Below are positions 45,957-59,508 of a stretch of DNA of 64,000 bases, one piece after another; the stretch's first letter is position 1; every line of letters begins with the position of its first letter. Made by a program: the position numbers and the translations under genes. This DNA comes from Sorghum bicolor (Eukaryota; Streptophyta; Magnoliopsida; Poales; Poaceae). The stretch lies in assembly GCF_000003195.3 (NCBI RefSeq), contig NC_012871.2:65835802-65899801 (forward strand), given 5' to 3'. A model generated the notes under the pieces. The model ran no database searches and was not told the origin of the DNA. It saw only the letters and a program-made list of their open reading frames with translations.

Positions 45957-48900
45957 CTATAACTTGGAGCGTGATCTAAGTGGGCATCCTCCTTCGAAAG
46001 CATGGTCGAGTACTTCCTCGATGCGCTTCACAAGCAGAATCTGACAGCAGCAAAAATTTAATAAGCACCAAAAGGCAGATTTCAGCAATACCCTCTTCCA
46101 CAACTACATATCAAGAGGTTCTATGTTTGAATCTAGTATGCGAATACCCCTAAAGTGCATGAATCTAGCATTCTAGCTTTAGATTTAGTAGCTCCAATGC
46201 TAAGAATATCGTCAAAGATCACACCAAAGTACCAAACAGCTGCCCAAGCAACATGCAAACAACAATGCAACAACATACCTCCATGCCAGAGAGAATCGGT
46301 GATGGAACCTCTGATAAGTCCTTCAAGTTCCTTTCAGGTAAAATTACTCTCTTGATTCCATAGCGATGTGCCGCAAGTACCTAAATTCCACAGAAATGTC
46401 GAGTTAAATAAAGCAGAAGGATACCAACACAAAAATGATTAAATGTTCCACATTTTCCAAGTGAAAAGATAAAAAAGGAAGCGGTTTTTCCTCAAAAAAA
46501 AAAAGGGAAGCGGTTAGGCAATGGTCATGTACCTTGTCCTTAACACCACCAACTGGTAATACAAGGCCCCTTAGAGTCATCTCTCCAGTCATAGCAGTAT
46601 CTGCTCTGACTTTTCTGTTACTAAAAAGTGACACCAGAGCCGTTACCAATGTCACACCTGCAGAAGGCCCATCCTTTGGCACAGCACCAGCAGGAAAATG
46701 TATGTGAATATCACGGCTCTCCAATAAATTGATATCAGAAGTAGGTGACAAATTGAGGTCAGCAGCTCTTGCTCTCACCTGTAAAAATCAAGGTCGTGTT
46801 GTAGTTACAAAACAATGGATTATTCAATTTGAGATGTCCCCACATGCAAAACTAATCAATTAAGCTTGTGCTATTTAATATAAATAGAATTTTGCAAAGA
46901 AAATACAGTTAAAATTCCAAAGCTTCAACAATAGGGATGCAAGTGGGCACGCAATGATAAGAACACAGAGGTGCTAACAGGTGGCAATGCCGTTCTAATT
47001 TATTTTAGCAAGTTTTGGGTTGACCCCAAAAATAACCCAAGACAATGGGAACTTGCAACTTCTATCCACCAGAGTTTAGATAAACATAGAAGCATGAATT
47101 CGCTATGCAAATAAGGTTTGTCAAACAATTTCAATGCTGTTACATGTAATATGTATTTGTGTATGCATGTATATAGCTGGACTGGGCCCGGGCCGTGTGC
47201 TTCCTATAGCCAGCTGGCTCTCTCCTGTAATTATTATGGACAGGGATAGGAGTTTATGGATAGGAATAGGGAGGAGATCTTGTTTGGTTATGTTTCTATA
47301 AACCCAAGATCTCCTCCGGACTATATATACATGTAACCCTGTACCTTGATCAATCAATCTACATTTCCAAGCAATCTTGTTTACTTTCAAATGTGGATAA
47401 ATGCCAGGACAAGAAGATCCATACCCATGTCAGAGCTAGCTGCGCTGACTCCTTAATAACATCACCAAGCTGCCCAGTCAAATGCAAGTCACCCTTGCCG
47501 ACCATGGCTGTAGCCTCCACAAACTGAACTTCCCCACCAACCGAAGTCCAGACAAGACCAACTGAAACTCCTGGGCTTGCTACCCGATCTGCAGCTTCTC
47601 TATCATCAAATCTAGGAGGCTGTACCACAAACATCAAGTTCCTGTTTAGATACAACGAAAAGAATGATAGAACTCTGTATTTGTCCATGAAATTGTGTTT
47701 AAACATGATATCATACCCCAAGTACTTTCTCTAGCATAGCCTCATCAACAATCATAGGAGATGGATTTTCGTAAGTGTTTGATATGTCATGCTCCATAGG
47801 AATAACTTCCATTTCAACTTCACCACCATCAGCAAGCCTTGAATCAAGAAGAGTTGTAGTAATTGGTTGTATTTCCTTGCCAAGTCTAAGAGTTTTAACT
47901 TGCTCTGCAACCTTAACAGCAGCTGCACGGGCCAACGCAGCTAGGTTCCGCTCAAGATTGCGCACACCAGCTTCTCTTGTGTACCTCTCGATGATCAGTT
48001 TGACCATAGCCTGCACAAATGACCAGCAAGTATACATCAATGAACACAAGGGGGAAAAAATAGAATGAAGCTGGAAGACAACTCCGTGAAGACTAGCAAC
48101 TAGCTAGATTAAGACAGACACAAACACTAACAGAAAATAAAAGGAAAAGAGGCTGGAAAAAACAATAAAAAGCTTGCTATTAACAAACAGCTGGATGACT
48201 AGGTGTAGGATCAAGGCCATAAGGTATTCAATCCTTTCACAAGTTAAGCACCGGAGCTTTGCCTCCTCAATGTCGGGCATCCGGGAAGCGCCATCAAACA
48301 CACAATTACCGTGATGTTCCCATAGCCACCAATGCCACAAGAATTACCATGGACTCAGTTCTATTGTCTAGGTGTTCGAGAAAAAAGGAGCTCTATTGTC
48401 TAGCAGAAAACTCATTTGTCGCAAGCATGGTGAAAATGCAGAATATAGCAAAAGCAAAATTTCCAACTTGTGAACAAATGAGCTAAAAGTTGTTTCTTGC
48501 TAAATTAGTGAAAAAGGCATCTCAAGACACAGAAAAAATTCCAATATTAACTGATTAACAGCAGTCCAAACAAACATCGTAATACTGTTGGTATATTTAT
48601 ATTCACAAATAGAATATCACACTTCCTACATAGTAAGAAGTATAGCATTTGCAGTTGCCATTTTAAAGTGACCATAAATGCCTTTTGCCATCAACATGCT
48701 ATAACTTATAGTTAAAAAGGAGCAAAATTGATAAATTATGTTGGCTTGGCATTCATTATTTTTGTGGACATGCATTAATGAAATCAACACAGTAGAAAGT
48801 GAAGACTAGTAAAGGTGCAGCAGAAACTCCAGCTGTGTCATACCTCAGGAATCTGAAGATTTGTCATACTCAAGCCATGCTGCTCCAGTACCCTTGGTAT

Positions 48901-51900
48901 GAGATGTTTCATGGCTATTTTTAACTTCTCTTCGGGTGTGTAGCCTGGCAGCTCAATGACTTCCATCCTATCTAACAGAGGAGGGGGTATAGGTTGCATC
49001 CTATTGGCAGTTGCAACAAATATGACTTTCGACAGGTCGAACGGCACATTCAAATAGCTAGTGATCATATTAAGGAATTTCTTATCATATATAAACCACA
49101 GATCAAGCAGCACAAGCCCAAAGAATTTGATGGTGAGTATCGAATTCACAAATAAACTAAGAGCTTGGCCTTTTAGTCTCCGCCATTATTCAACTAAATC
49201 AGAAACCAACACGCTTCGTACAACTCACAAATGCTTAATTATAAGAAACAATGCCAAGAGAGGTAAAACTGTCCCTCCATTTAAAAAACAACAAATAAAT
49301 CATAGCTCCACTGTAACGATAAATGAAAGGATACTGATCGTTGAATGCTTTGTTCTGCTCAGGGTCAAGAACTTCTAGTAGTGCTGATGCTGGATCACCA
49401 CGTACATCAGAACCAGTCTTGTCAATTTCATCTAGAAGCATCACTGGATTGCTCACAGATACCCTCTGCATTTTTTTAGTAAGAACTCATATTTAGAAAA
49501 TGTTCTATTCGAATAGTTCCTAGAGACGTTTAGGGTTATATTTAGAGCTTTTAGTTCATACTTTAGTAAACAAACATCATTTAATAGAAGGGGGGACTAA
49601 CAGACTTTTTGCAATCGCTGTTGAATTATTAATACAAGTAGGTTAGAAGAACATCTCTGTGGTTAGAACTTAGAAGAACAGATAAAATAGCTACTTCAGA
49701 ATGGGAAGAAGAACAGGATTGAACCTTTAGTCCATCAATAAGTCTCCCTGGCATGCTTCCAATGTATGTCCTTCGGTGGCCCCTAATATCAGCTTCATCC
49801 TTTACACCACCAAGAGAGATTCTTATGAATTTTCTGTTCAGGGCCTTTGCTATGGAGGAGGCCAAAGATGTCTTCCCAACACCAGGTGGTCCAACAAAAC
49901 ACAGCACTGGACCCCTGGCATCAGGTTTAAGCTGCGAGCAAATTAATAGAACTCCATAAGATATAAACTACATTAACCAGGATAGGAACGTTTGCACATA
50001 AGAAAAGGATGCACAGATCAACCACAAACCTTACGAACAGCCAAATACTCAATAATCCTTTGCTTAACTTTTGTTAGTCCATAATGATCCTGATCAAGGC
50101 TCTCTTTTGCAGCTCTAAGGTCAAGCTCCCTTTCTTCACTAACTTTTTGCCAAGGAAGGTCAGCAACAAGTTCCAAGTAGGCTCGGGAGCTACTATAACC
50201 AGGTTGCTGAGGTTGCATCTTTCGTAGGCGCCTGTACAAAAAGCTAGCTAGATACAAAAAACTCCAGTACCAAATGTGCACAGAGATAGAAGGATATGGC
50301 ATGATAGCTTACCTCATTTCCCTTTGAGCGTGCTTCCAAATATTAGCGGGCATTCCTGCATTCTGCATCTTTCTCTCCAGTGCAGCCACATCATCTTCAT
50401 CATCATCGTTATCACCAAGTTCTTCTTTTATGGCCCTCATCTGCATATTAGCATGGCCATCGGATAAAAATGTCTATTTTGAAAACAGAAGGCCAACTAA
50501 AGTTACTCAACACCCCCTTACAAGAAAAACACTGTTTGTTTGTTTCTCAGAAGACAGAGGTTGCTGAAACACATAAACAGTGCAAAAGTTCTAGACCCCA
50601 AACGTGGAGATTAGCAGACAAACCTGCTGGCGCAGTAGAAATTCTTTTTGTGACTTGGATAGCTGCCCCTCAACCTTCTGCGTTATTTTCTCAGCTACAA
50701 GGATGGACTGCCATCACAAGAAAAAAACAAATTAAATTGATACTGACAATAATAAGACAAAGGGTAAAATTACCACATTAATTATTAAATAACAAACTGT
50801 AAAGTATCTTCACCTGCAGGTGTCTGTCTACAAGTTCAGTTGCCTTTGAAAGTCTAACTTTCAAGTCAACTGAATCCAGCATCGAAAGCTGCTCCTCAAA
50901 ACTTATCTCAAAGCTAGCAACAAAAATATCAGCTAGCCTGTAAACAGGAACTGTATCAAGAAGCACCTTTGTCCTACCAACCGTCTTCTGCTTCTGCAGT
51001 TAGAAAAAAACAGTGTCATTGTAAGTTAGGCTCATCGATAATTTCAAGTATTTCACCTCGCATAGAAGTCAGGCACCATAAATCAACAAATTGAGGATAT
51101 TGCATCCCTTCAAATTGCTACTGTGCCGGCAAAAAGAGCTCACAAACTCACTGTGCTCCAGACCCTCACAAATCACTCTTAGATCAGTGACATACAAGGA
51201 GCATTCTCAGTAGGAGTCCTAGTTGAATTTTTTAATCTCTGGGGCCTCCTCTTCAAGATTGTACTACAACCTGATGTGGAGGTGTGCACCATTGGTGTCT
51301 TTCATGTTCTGGAATTTACTTAGCCAAGTCATCATATGAGGAATTCTTTCAAGGATCTATTCAGTTCTGGCCATGTGACCGTATTTGGAACACTAGGGCT
51401 CCCAGCCGGTGTCATTTCTTTATGTGGATTGTGACTCATAAATGTTGTTGGACAGCAGATCAACTTGAAAATGGGGACAGCCACATCCTGACAGATGTCC
51501 TCACTGTGAGGAGGCTGAAGAAACTATTGATCATTTGCTTACTAATTGTGTGTTTGCAAGGCAATTCTGGTCATCACTTCTACGACAGTTTGGCTTACAA
51601 TCCTTGTCAACCTCGCTGGATGAATTATCCTTTGAGGACTGGTGGAACAAGACCAATGATGGGGTCAATGGACAGTTGCAGCAATGGACCAATTCCCTAA
51701 TCATTCTAAGGGCATGAACTCTTTGGAAGAATGGAAACCATTGTGTTTTGATAACTCTCTGGTAAGCATGGCTGGTGCCTTATTGCTTGCTGAGGGGGAA
51801 GCCATACTCTGGGCTATGGCCAGTGGTCAGTGCTAAAGGCTAAAGGGCTTCCCTTCTTATCAGCCTTTGCCCCTATTGAATAGATTGCTCCAGGTCGTGG

Positions 51901-54198
51901 TCTTTATTAAAGCAGGAGTGAAATAGTGAATGTAATTTGTGAACTGTTCCGTAAAATCAGGGGGGCAAGCAAAACTTGAAATAGTATACTAGTAAACAAA
52001 AGAGATAAAGTTCTGCATGAAATATTTACCTGTTCTAGAACAGAAATTAGTTCCATGGCAGTAGCTTTAAACTGCCTAGAAAGAGCGATAAGATCTGGGT
52101 CCTGCTCTGCCTGATCCAATTCTAAAAATTTACAGACATATTAGAAGAGATGTAAAAGTCTGTTTTATAACAAATAAATTCAAATAAGAAGAAAAAACAG
52201 ATGGATAATTGCATCATCCTTTAGGAAAGGATGTCTTTAAGATACATTAATCTTTAAGGTATAAGGTATTGCATGAGAAGAAACTGAACTTATATGTACT
52301 ATGCTATAAAAGCCATAAACTTAAGACTACAATGATCAGGTAAACGGACAGAACAAAACAAGTTTCTTTTATTCAAAACTTTACCAATCTTTGTCATGTC
52401 AAGGCGTGAAACGCGGGCAACATGGTATGGTCCTCTTGCACTTAGTTCCTGAACGTTGAACCTACATAGGCCTTCAAGAACAACAATGTATGTAACCCTT
52501 CCACTTGGCTTCTCCACCCCTCTGGAAAGGTGTAAAGCTCTGGCAGCAACTCCCCTGCACATGGAGAACAAAACAAGGTTAAGGAAAAGTTAAATAAAAA
52601 ATGCATAAGGTAGTGAAAGATTGCCTGCAATCTCATAATTCATAATTGCATAAAAAAATGTAAAACGTAAATTATCTATAATTGCATATTTCGTCAGTGT
52701 ATGTGCCCATAGGTTCAATATAGCTTAAGTTATAGCTGCAAATAATAAATATAAATATTCATAGTTCAGCAAATCTTTTGTAGGAAGAAGTAGGTTAATA
52801 AATATGAAAAACTGTCCATGCTTACATTGCACCCTCCTCTAGCTAAGCTTATTAAGCAAAACTGTGTGAAAAGTCCCTTGGACAGATTACAGTGTGAAAA
52901 ATATCTGCCCATTGTCAATCTATATCAGCCATGTTTTATCTCAGACAACTGTAGGCTAATGAACATTGCACTTGTGTGCTCACATGGCATACACAGGGTA
53001 AAATAAATAAAAAGGCAAACATTTGCCTCCATCTATTATTCATGTTTGTAGAATAGAATGCAGTATAAACCCCATTGTTATATCCACCAACAGTCAACTC
53101 CCACACCTGAATGTGTTTATCTAAGCCTTGTTCATGAATAAAATACAAGCATTAGATGATCAAAGATGATGTCACACACTTGCTGTGCCAGTGAATGGGA
53201 TCCTTCCCATTTTTTGTGTCCTGCCTTGACGACTCTCCAGCAGAACCACCAGCCTTACTGCCTCCTTCACCTGAATCACTGCCCACACCTACAAGAGCGA
53301 TAACAATGGCAGGAAGTAAATGTATGTCCACAATGCCCATCAAATTTGCTCATACAGCAAAATTCGAAGCCACAGTCTTTATCTCACCAGGAGACAGCAA
53401 AGAGCCAACAGCTGTTGCCTCCGAGTCCCGCACAGGAAGTACCCCGATCAGGCCTTTCTCTTCCTTCTGCCAGAGCTCTTGCTCTACCAACTTCACACTG
53501 AAGAGGCAAACAATCACACCGACTAACAAGTCACGAACCAAGTAAAAATCCAAAATAATCTGCAATTTTTTTTCCTCCCACATACTGTAGTCAATATACA
53601 TATACATCACAGTATTAAGCCGCCTCCGAAGGAAAGCTCAACCACACTAGGGACTAAATTGAGCGTAGAAAAGTCGGACACTAAGGGAAAGGTGGGAAAC
53701 GGACGCGGAATCTGTCGGCCCTCAAAAGCAACAGCCCACTGAAAAACCCAAATTCAACGAACGAATAAAATTGAGAAAATAACTTTCAAAATTTCCTGTC
53801 TAAAGCGAGATAGCTAAATTTACTTAATTTGCATACTGCTCCAGAATTGAAGCGCAAGGAGTCGCAATTTCGTATCAAGTGGGGGTAATTAGATGTAACA
53901 CAAAAACCACGTGTCTACTAAACATTGCCGATGGGGAGAAAACCTATATAACTCCCAGGACTGAAAACCCTGAGCCCGATACGCCGACAGCGCACCAAAT
54001 TAATCCCCAAAACCAAAATCGAAACCCACGCCAATGATCGGGCGGGGCTACAAGCTCTCGACGGTCGGTGCAGGTGCGGGGCGCTCACCTACTGGGGTTT
54101 GTGCAGCGGATCCGCACGATGGCGCCAGGGAGCAGCACCTTGTTGCGGAAGGGCAGTATGGCGAGCCGGCTCGGCAGCTCCACCGGCGCGTCCGCCAT
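45957..54198 (-). CDS. LON2: Lon protease homolog 2, peroxisomal
   Basis: ATP-dependent serine protease and chaperone of the peroxisome matrix. Exons on the minus strand: 54198-54089, 53497-53388, 53288-53180, 52554-52385, 52121-52030, 50993-50814, 50707-50624, 50440-50313, 50231-50030, 49931-49725, 49465-49335, 49057-48844, 48010-47717, 47619-47425, 46778-46533, 46380-46279 and 46040-45957. All phases close, giving 885 residues, the usual length of cereal LON2. The N domain begins [16 protein letters not shown]. Walker A is [14 protein letters not shown], Walker [14 protein letters not shown] and sensor 1 IFVATANRM. The catalytic Ser lies in [11 protein letters not shown] and the Lys in GGVKDKVLAAH. 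The C-terminal SKL is a peroxisomal PTS1, which separates it from the mitochondrial and plastid LON1 group. Intron 5 holds a LINE fragment. Confidence 0.96.
47165..47385 (+). mobile_element. Possible LTR fragment in LON2 intron 14
   Basis: Sequence with actatatatacatgtaaccc and ttgatcaatcaatctacatt resembles the promoter/terminator part of grass LTRs. No partner LTR or target duplication was found. Confidence 0.3.
48011..48843. other. Long LON2 intron 12
   Basis: AT-rich; no coding sequence or element ends that I recognise. Confidence 0.6.
51200..51890 (+). pseudogene. LINE remnant (zinc-binding domain of a non-LTR retrotransposon) in LON2 intron 5
   Basis: Antisense to LON2. The frames read [35 protein letters not shown], then, after a frameshift, [16 protein letters not shown]. 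This is the zf-RVT region that follows reverse transcriptase in plant LINEs. The RT itself is absent, so it is a 5'-truncated, broken copy. Confidence 0.75.
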
Positions 54199-54276
54199 GT
54201 CCGTCGGGCACGCAAAATCGCGTCGATGCCGAGGTGGGGAGGGGGACGGGAGGCGCACCAGCGTACGGCAAAGCAG

Positions 54277-54285
54277 AATATATAT
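54277..54285 (-). promoter_or_regulatory. TATA box of LON2
   Basis: AATATATAT on the minus strand, about 80 bases before the ATG at 54198. Confidence 0.5.
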
Positions 54286-54352
54286 TAAAAAAAGGGAAGA
54301 AAATTCGGAGAGTAAAGAAGGCGAGAGGTGGAAGACGGTGACGATATTTATC

Positions 54353-54666
54353 GGTGTGTTTGTTTGGGGTTGGGTGGGTTGGGTTGGATCCAACCCAGTT
54401 TTAAAGGACGGAGCCAACCCGTCCAGTGTTTGGTTACACTTCTGCTTTTGGGGACGGAGTCAACCCATTTTAGTGTTTGGTTGAAGAATTGGGGACAGAG
54501 CGGCTCCGTTCGGCGTTTGGTTGAAGGAATTTAGTGTTTGGTGGGAGCCAATCCGGCTGGAGCGGCTCCGTCCGCTAGATTTTGACGGACGAGTCCAACC
54601 CGTATCTGAGAGGAATATTCCACACTGGAGTCAACCCAACTCTCCCATCCTCCAACCAAACAGCCA
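54353..54666. mobile_element. Possible MITE upstream of LON2
   Basis: Left end ggtgtgtttgtttggggttgg and right end ccatcctccaaccaaacagc are imperfect inverted repeats, with several gtgtttggttgaa motifs between. It begins about 70 bp beyond the LON2 TATA box. Confidence 0.4.
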
Positions 54667-55500
54667 CAGGAACGGGTTCGCTCCGACCCGGCTCGCCCCG
54701 CTCTCCGACCAACGGGAGCCGTGTCGAGCTCAAACAGGCGGAGTCAGGGCGAGTGCGGGTAGTGGGGCCGGCCGGCGGGTACGGAACTCTCCGGGTGAGG
54801 GTAGTTTGGGCCGGACCGGGTGGTAGCGGGGCCCAGGTGGCAGTGATGGGTATGGAGATAAGGGTCTCCGCGCGGCATGTGGCGCTGGTTGTTCAGACGG
54901 GTCAGACCGCCCGCCGTGGGGAACGGCACGGGCCGTATAGTAGATCGGGGCCGTCCGTTTTGTGGGTCCGGACTGACGGACGGCGGAGATCTGCCAAGCG
55001 TGCACGTGGAGATTTCTTGGTGCCATGTGAACCATATGATCTGAAAATAGTACATGCACATATCGAAGTTTGAAAGAGTCTTAAGATCGTTAGGACGTTT
55101 ATTAGAAGTATATTGTTTATATGGTTAAACTCTTTTTCTTAATTACAAAACGTATTTGAGAAAAAAAAATAAGTCGACGAGAGAACAGTAACGTCGTGTC
55201 ATAAGTAATACTCCTAGATCACTAGAAAGATTTTTTTTTCCCTCTTTATTTTAGCGCAGCTCCAGTAAGGTGATAACTAACACAATTCGCGGTTCGTTAT
55301 AGCGTGGAATTGGCCAGTGATTGATAGACGTCCACTGCAACAAGATCAATACATCTTAAAATATCATTTTATTTGTTTGGCTGATAAGTCATGGTAGAAA
55401 GTATTGTTGGATGATTTATTGTGAAAAAAACACTGTTAAATGGCTGATAAGTTTAGCTAATAAGATCAAACGAACAAGATGATTGATAATTAGACCAAAG
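54667..55500. other. GC-rich then AT-rich spacer
   Basis: 54670-55020 is GC-rich with overlapping open frames in several phases and no recognisable protein. About 55370-55480 is a second-family MITE copy (tgtttggctgataagtcatg ... gatcaaacgaacaaga). Confidence 0.45.
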
Positions 55501-55514
55501 TCTTGGACGGCTAG

Positions 55515-56215
55515 TTTAAAGATGGCAACGGGTACCTGAAACCCGATGGGTTTTTACTCTATTAGGGCATGGGTTTGGGTTAATTTCTCTACCCACGGGT
55601 TTGTTAATGGGTAAAAAGCTAGACCCAGTGGATTTATGGGCATGGGTCTGGGAATGTAGTATCCAAACCCGTAAACCCATTGGTTTTGTAAACCCGGTCC
55701 ATGATCGCAAAATAGTTCATATCTACCCACCTAATCTATATATCACACACACTTTGTATAAATAAAATTTAGATAATAAGGTATGGAAACAATTATGAGT
55801 TAGTATTAGAAAAGGTAGTGTTGTCTACTTGGGTTTTAACAAGGAAAACGAGCCGACATGTGTTTGTTTTTAGTTATTACTCGCAGTATGATGTTTTTAG
55901 TCTCATATCGCCAACCAGAGGAGAGAGTTACTATTTAGTGATACCTAGGTAAGCAGTTAAAATCTATAATATTTTTTTCTTCTTACATTAGAAAGACAAA
56001 AAGATTGAACTACATGAGATGTTTATATCTAATAAATATCTATGAAATAATTTTAAATTTTATCGATATCATGGGCGACCCGCGGGTACCCGTGACCCGA
56101 ATGGGCATGGGTTTGGGCACAAAACTAAACCCGTGATGGGTCATGGGTTTTTTAATGGGCAAATTTTATTTTCGCGGGCATGAGTTTGGGATGGCAAAAC
56201 CCAGCGGGTTTGTAC
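55515..56215. repeat. Interspersed repeat rich in acccg/gggtttggg motifs
   Basis: Many copies of gggcatgggtttggg and acccgatgggttt on both strands, with an AT-rich centre. It looks like a degenerate transposon; class unknown. Confidence 0.45.
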
Positions 56216-56250
56216 TAGTTGCTAGACTTGAGGAGTGACATCAGGAATGA

Positions 56251-56479
56251 GGCCTTGTTTAGTTCCTCCTAAAAGTCAAAATCTTTTTAAAATTCTCCGT
56301 CACATTGAATCTTACAGCACATATATAGGCATTAAATATAGATAAAAAATATTTAATTATCTAATTTACCTATAATTCACGAGACAAATCTTTTAAACCT
56401 AGTTAGTTTATAATTGAACAAATACGAAAGTGCTATAGTAGTTTGAAAAAAATTTCGCAATAAAACTAAACAACGAAGG
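56251..56479. mobile_element. GGCCTTGTTTAG-family MITE
   Basis: ggccttgtttagttcct to aaaactaaacaacgaagg, with the right end slightly degraded. Confidence 0.7.
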
Positions 56480-57645
56480 TGACATAATGGAGTGAAATAG
56501 TGAAAATAGCAATGGTCTACCTTCAGGGGCAATGTTCATAGTGCACATATCACAATTAGCATAGCAAAAGTGACCCTTACTATTAAGTGTGGATGACGTG
56601 TTGTTGGACTTTTACGTTGGAGTAAAGTCCACCACCAGTCCTTAAAGTTGTATTGTCGTGTTATCTCGATCCCTAAACTCGCAGAGGAGGCTAAGCCTCT
56701 GCTTTTGAGAAAGCCAGATAGTAGTTCACATACTAGGTAAACCAGTTTAACAAGAAAAGCACCAAAGGCGCTCCCGAAAATTCAGGCCTATTATAAAACT
56801 AAATTTCCAAAACACCAGACATGAGGATCTCATTAGGCTTGAAAGACTTGAGACAGCGAGCGATTGAGTTCTTAATCTGCATGATGCGGTCCTGGTCCTC
56901 CGCCTTAAGCTTCGTGCTCCATTTTTGCATTAGTAAAAGTGCATGGTTTTCTTAAGCTTCACGCTCCATTTCTACATCAGTAAAAGTGCAAGGTACAAAA
57001 CATCAGTTGGCGGAGCTTCGTAACACATGATTTTTGATCTAGGCAAAAAGTTCTTTTTTTCATGTGCAAGGTTTGCAAAAAGCTTTGCATTGATGTAGAA
57101 TGGGAAATAGCCCCAAGACTTATTACAGGGTACTTTTATGTACAAGATAACTATTTAAAACACAAGGCCGTTGAAAGTCTTTTGGCTCAACAACTCTGAT
57201 CCACCATGCCCGTGCTTCCTTTTCAAACTTTGCTACTAGGGACGTGGTGATTGTTTGCTTTTGATTCCTACTGGGAGCTTAGTAGCTAATTTTTCAAAAA
57301 TTACAAAATACAAAGTAGACACTTACAACGTACATACACTTATCCTTAAAATAACATAACCATTGATTGATCGTCTCATCAAAAATCCAAGGTGCCAAGA
57401 AGATGGAACATAACCATTGATTTGCTCCACTGATATCTCCCAGCAAACCAAGAATAATTAATTTTTGGAGTGGGGGTTCTTTTCAGTGGAAATGTTTTTA
57501 GTAATAAAAAACATTGCAGAAAATGTGCTTCCATATACATTTATAACGACTTGTACGCTGCGGCTTCAAGCCGCCGCTTTACCCCTGCACCAAGTCACCA
57601 ACTACGGTAGGATGAATTGAAAATCTTTGCAGCCACAACGGCTAA
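56480..57645. other. Spacer without a supported gene
   Basis: AT-rich with short frames only. The phrase ccaccagtccttaaagttgt near 56630 resembles a MULE terminal sequence, but no inverted partner was found. Confidence 0.4.
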
Positions 57646-58147
57646 GGCCTTGTTTACATATGAAAATTTTTTGAATTTCACTACTGTAGCACTTTCGTTT
57701 GTTTGTGGTCCAATCATAGACTAACTAAGGTCAAAAAATTCGTCTCGCGATTTACAGTCAAATTGTGTGATTAGTATTTATTTTCATCTATATTTAATGC
57801 TTCATGCATGTGCTGAAAGATTCGATGTGACAGAGAATCTAGAGGAATTATGGCCCCATATACACAGTCGATGTATATCTCTAGTTCATCGCAACCATCT
57901 CACCGAATCTAAAAGGCCTTGTTTAGATCCAATTTTTTTTAGATTTAAATAATATAGTACTTTCGCTTGTATATGTTAATTATTGTTTAATTATAGATTA
58001 ACTAGGCTTAAAAAATTTGTCTCGTAAATTATAGATAAATTGTATAATTAGTTATTTTTTAATCTATATTTAATGTTCCATACATGTAATTAGATGTCAC
58101 GAAAAATTTTGAAATTTTTTTAGATTTTAGGCAAACTAAACAAGGCC
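57646..58147. mobile_element. Two GGCCTTGTTTAG-family MITEs side by side
   Basis: A right-truncated copy at 57646-57845 and a complete copy at 57915-58147 (ggccttgtttagatcc / aactaaacaaggcc). Confidence 0.7.
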
Positions 58148-59298
58148 TAATCCCTAAGCATCCAGTATTCACACACACGCGCAAAGGGCATAACCGTACT
58201 ACTCAGAAGTGGATATGTTTATTTGGCGGGCACAGGGTCGGACAAAAGCTCGCAACTAGTAGGATGCGTCGTCAGCCTGCACAAGATCACACGCCCAATC
58301 AAGTAATCAAGCAGCGAACTAGCAAGGAAGTTTTGGCATTGTTCAGACATGGGCAGCAATAAGATAGTACTCCACTACGATATGATATGTCTGTCTTCGA
58401 GTTCGATAGCTATCACTGGTTCACAGATCAGTACCAGCTTGGCATGTGCATGTCGACACGACGCAGACTTTTACCTGACCAGCCGCTCCTAAAAAATATT
58501 ACAGCACGAGCTCCATGGACATGGACGGATGGGCGCACGACGACCCGAGCAAGTCCACGGCTGACGGAGAGTGTAGTATCCAGTGGCACACACACAATCA
58601 TTGTTCAATCCTGATTATCCATGGGCCCGGCCCGGGGGAACTTCTTCAAGCTGCAGGTATGATCAGGACCTCAAATCCAAAATGATACTGTAGGTGGCCG
58701 GATCAAAGACTTCAGACCAGACGACGGCCACCGTCGTCGCCTCCGCACCAGCGAAATTTCCATCGGAATTCAGGAGTAGAGTGATTGAATCTGATCGAGT
58801 GCATGGCCCACACAACACATATGCGATGGATGGGATCTGACGTGGCAAGCACGCCTCTTGTTTGGCTGATAAGCTATGATAGAAAGTATTGTTGACTAAT
58901 TTATTATGATACTGCTGAATAGCTAAGGTCAGTCTCAATGCATAGTTTCATGGCACAGTTACCAAAACTATAAACTATGTAACCGAGCCACACGAGTTTC
59001 ATGGGGATGAAATTCCTCTCTCATATGATGAAACTCCTTCATTTAATGACCCTGTCAAGTGAGCAACAACAGCTGATAAAATCATACGAACATGTCGGCA
59101 CCACTTGATAGGCCTAAGCTCATCAACGGCGTAATTAATAAAGTGATGCGACAGCCACGATTATTGGATAAAACCGGCAGCAAAACGCATCATCATGTTT
59201 AAAGCATGGTTGGATGTATCTGCAACATTCATTTCTTGGCGCCGGACGGAGCACCAACTAGGTACGGTCCGTCCCCTTCATGGTCCGCGTTCATTCAG
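58148..59298. other. Spacer without a supported gene
   Basis: Mixed composition with short frames only. A second-family MITE piece (tgtttggctgataagctatg) lies at about 58859-58930. Confidence 0.4.
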
Positions 59299-59508
59299 GA
59301 CCTATTTAGTTTTCATCTAAAACCTTTTTTCTTCATTATATTAAATATTTAAACATATATAAAAAAATATTGAATATAATTTTAAAAAATAATTAATTAT
59401 ACAGTTTGTATATATTTTACTAAATGAATTTTTTAACTCATAATTAAACACTAATTACTACAGCCACAATATAAAAAAAAATTTTCTTTTCACAAACTAA
59501 ACAAGACC
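59299..59508. mobile_element. Degenerate GGCCTTGTTTAG-family MITE
   Basis: gacctatttagttttcatc to aaactaaacaagacc, with a poorly conserved core. Confidence 0.55.

Noticed and set aside
54730..55073. Short genes upstream of LON2
   Set aside because: Overlapping GC-rich frames in several phases without a family match or splice structure.
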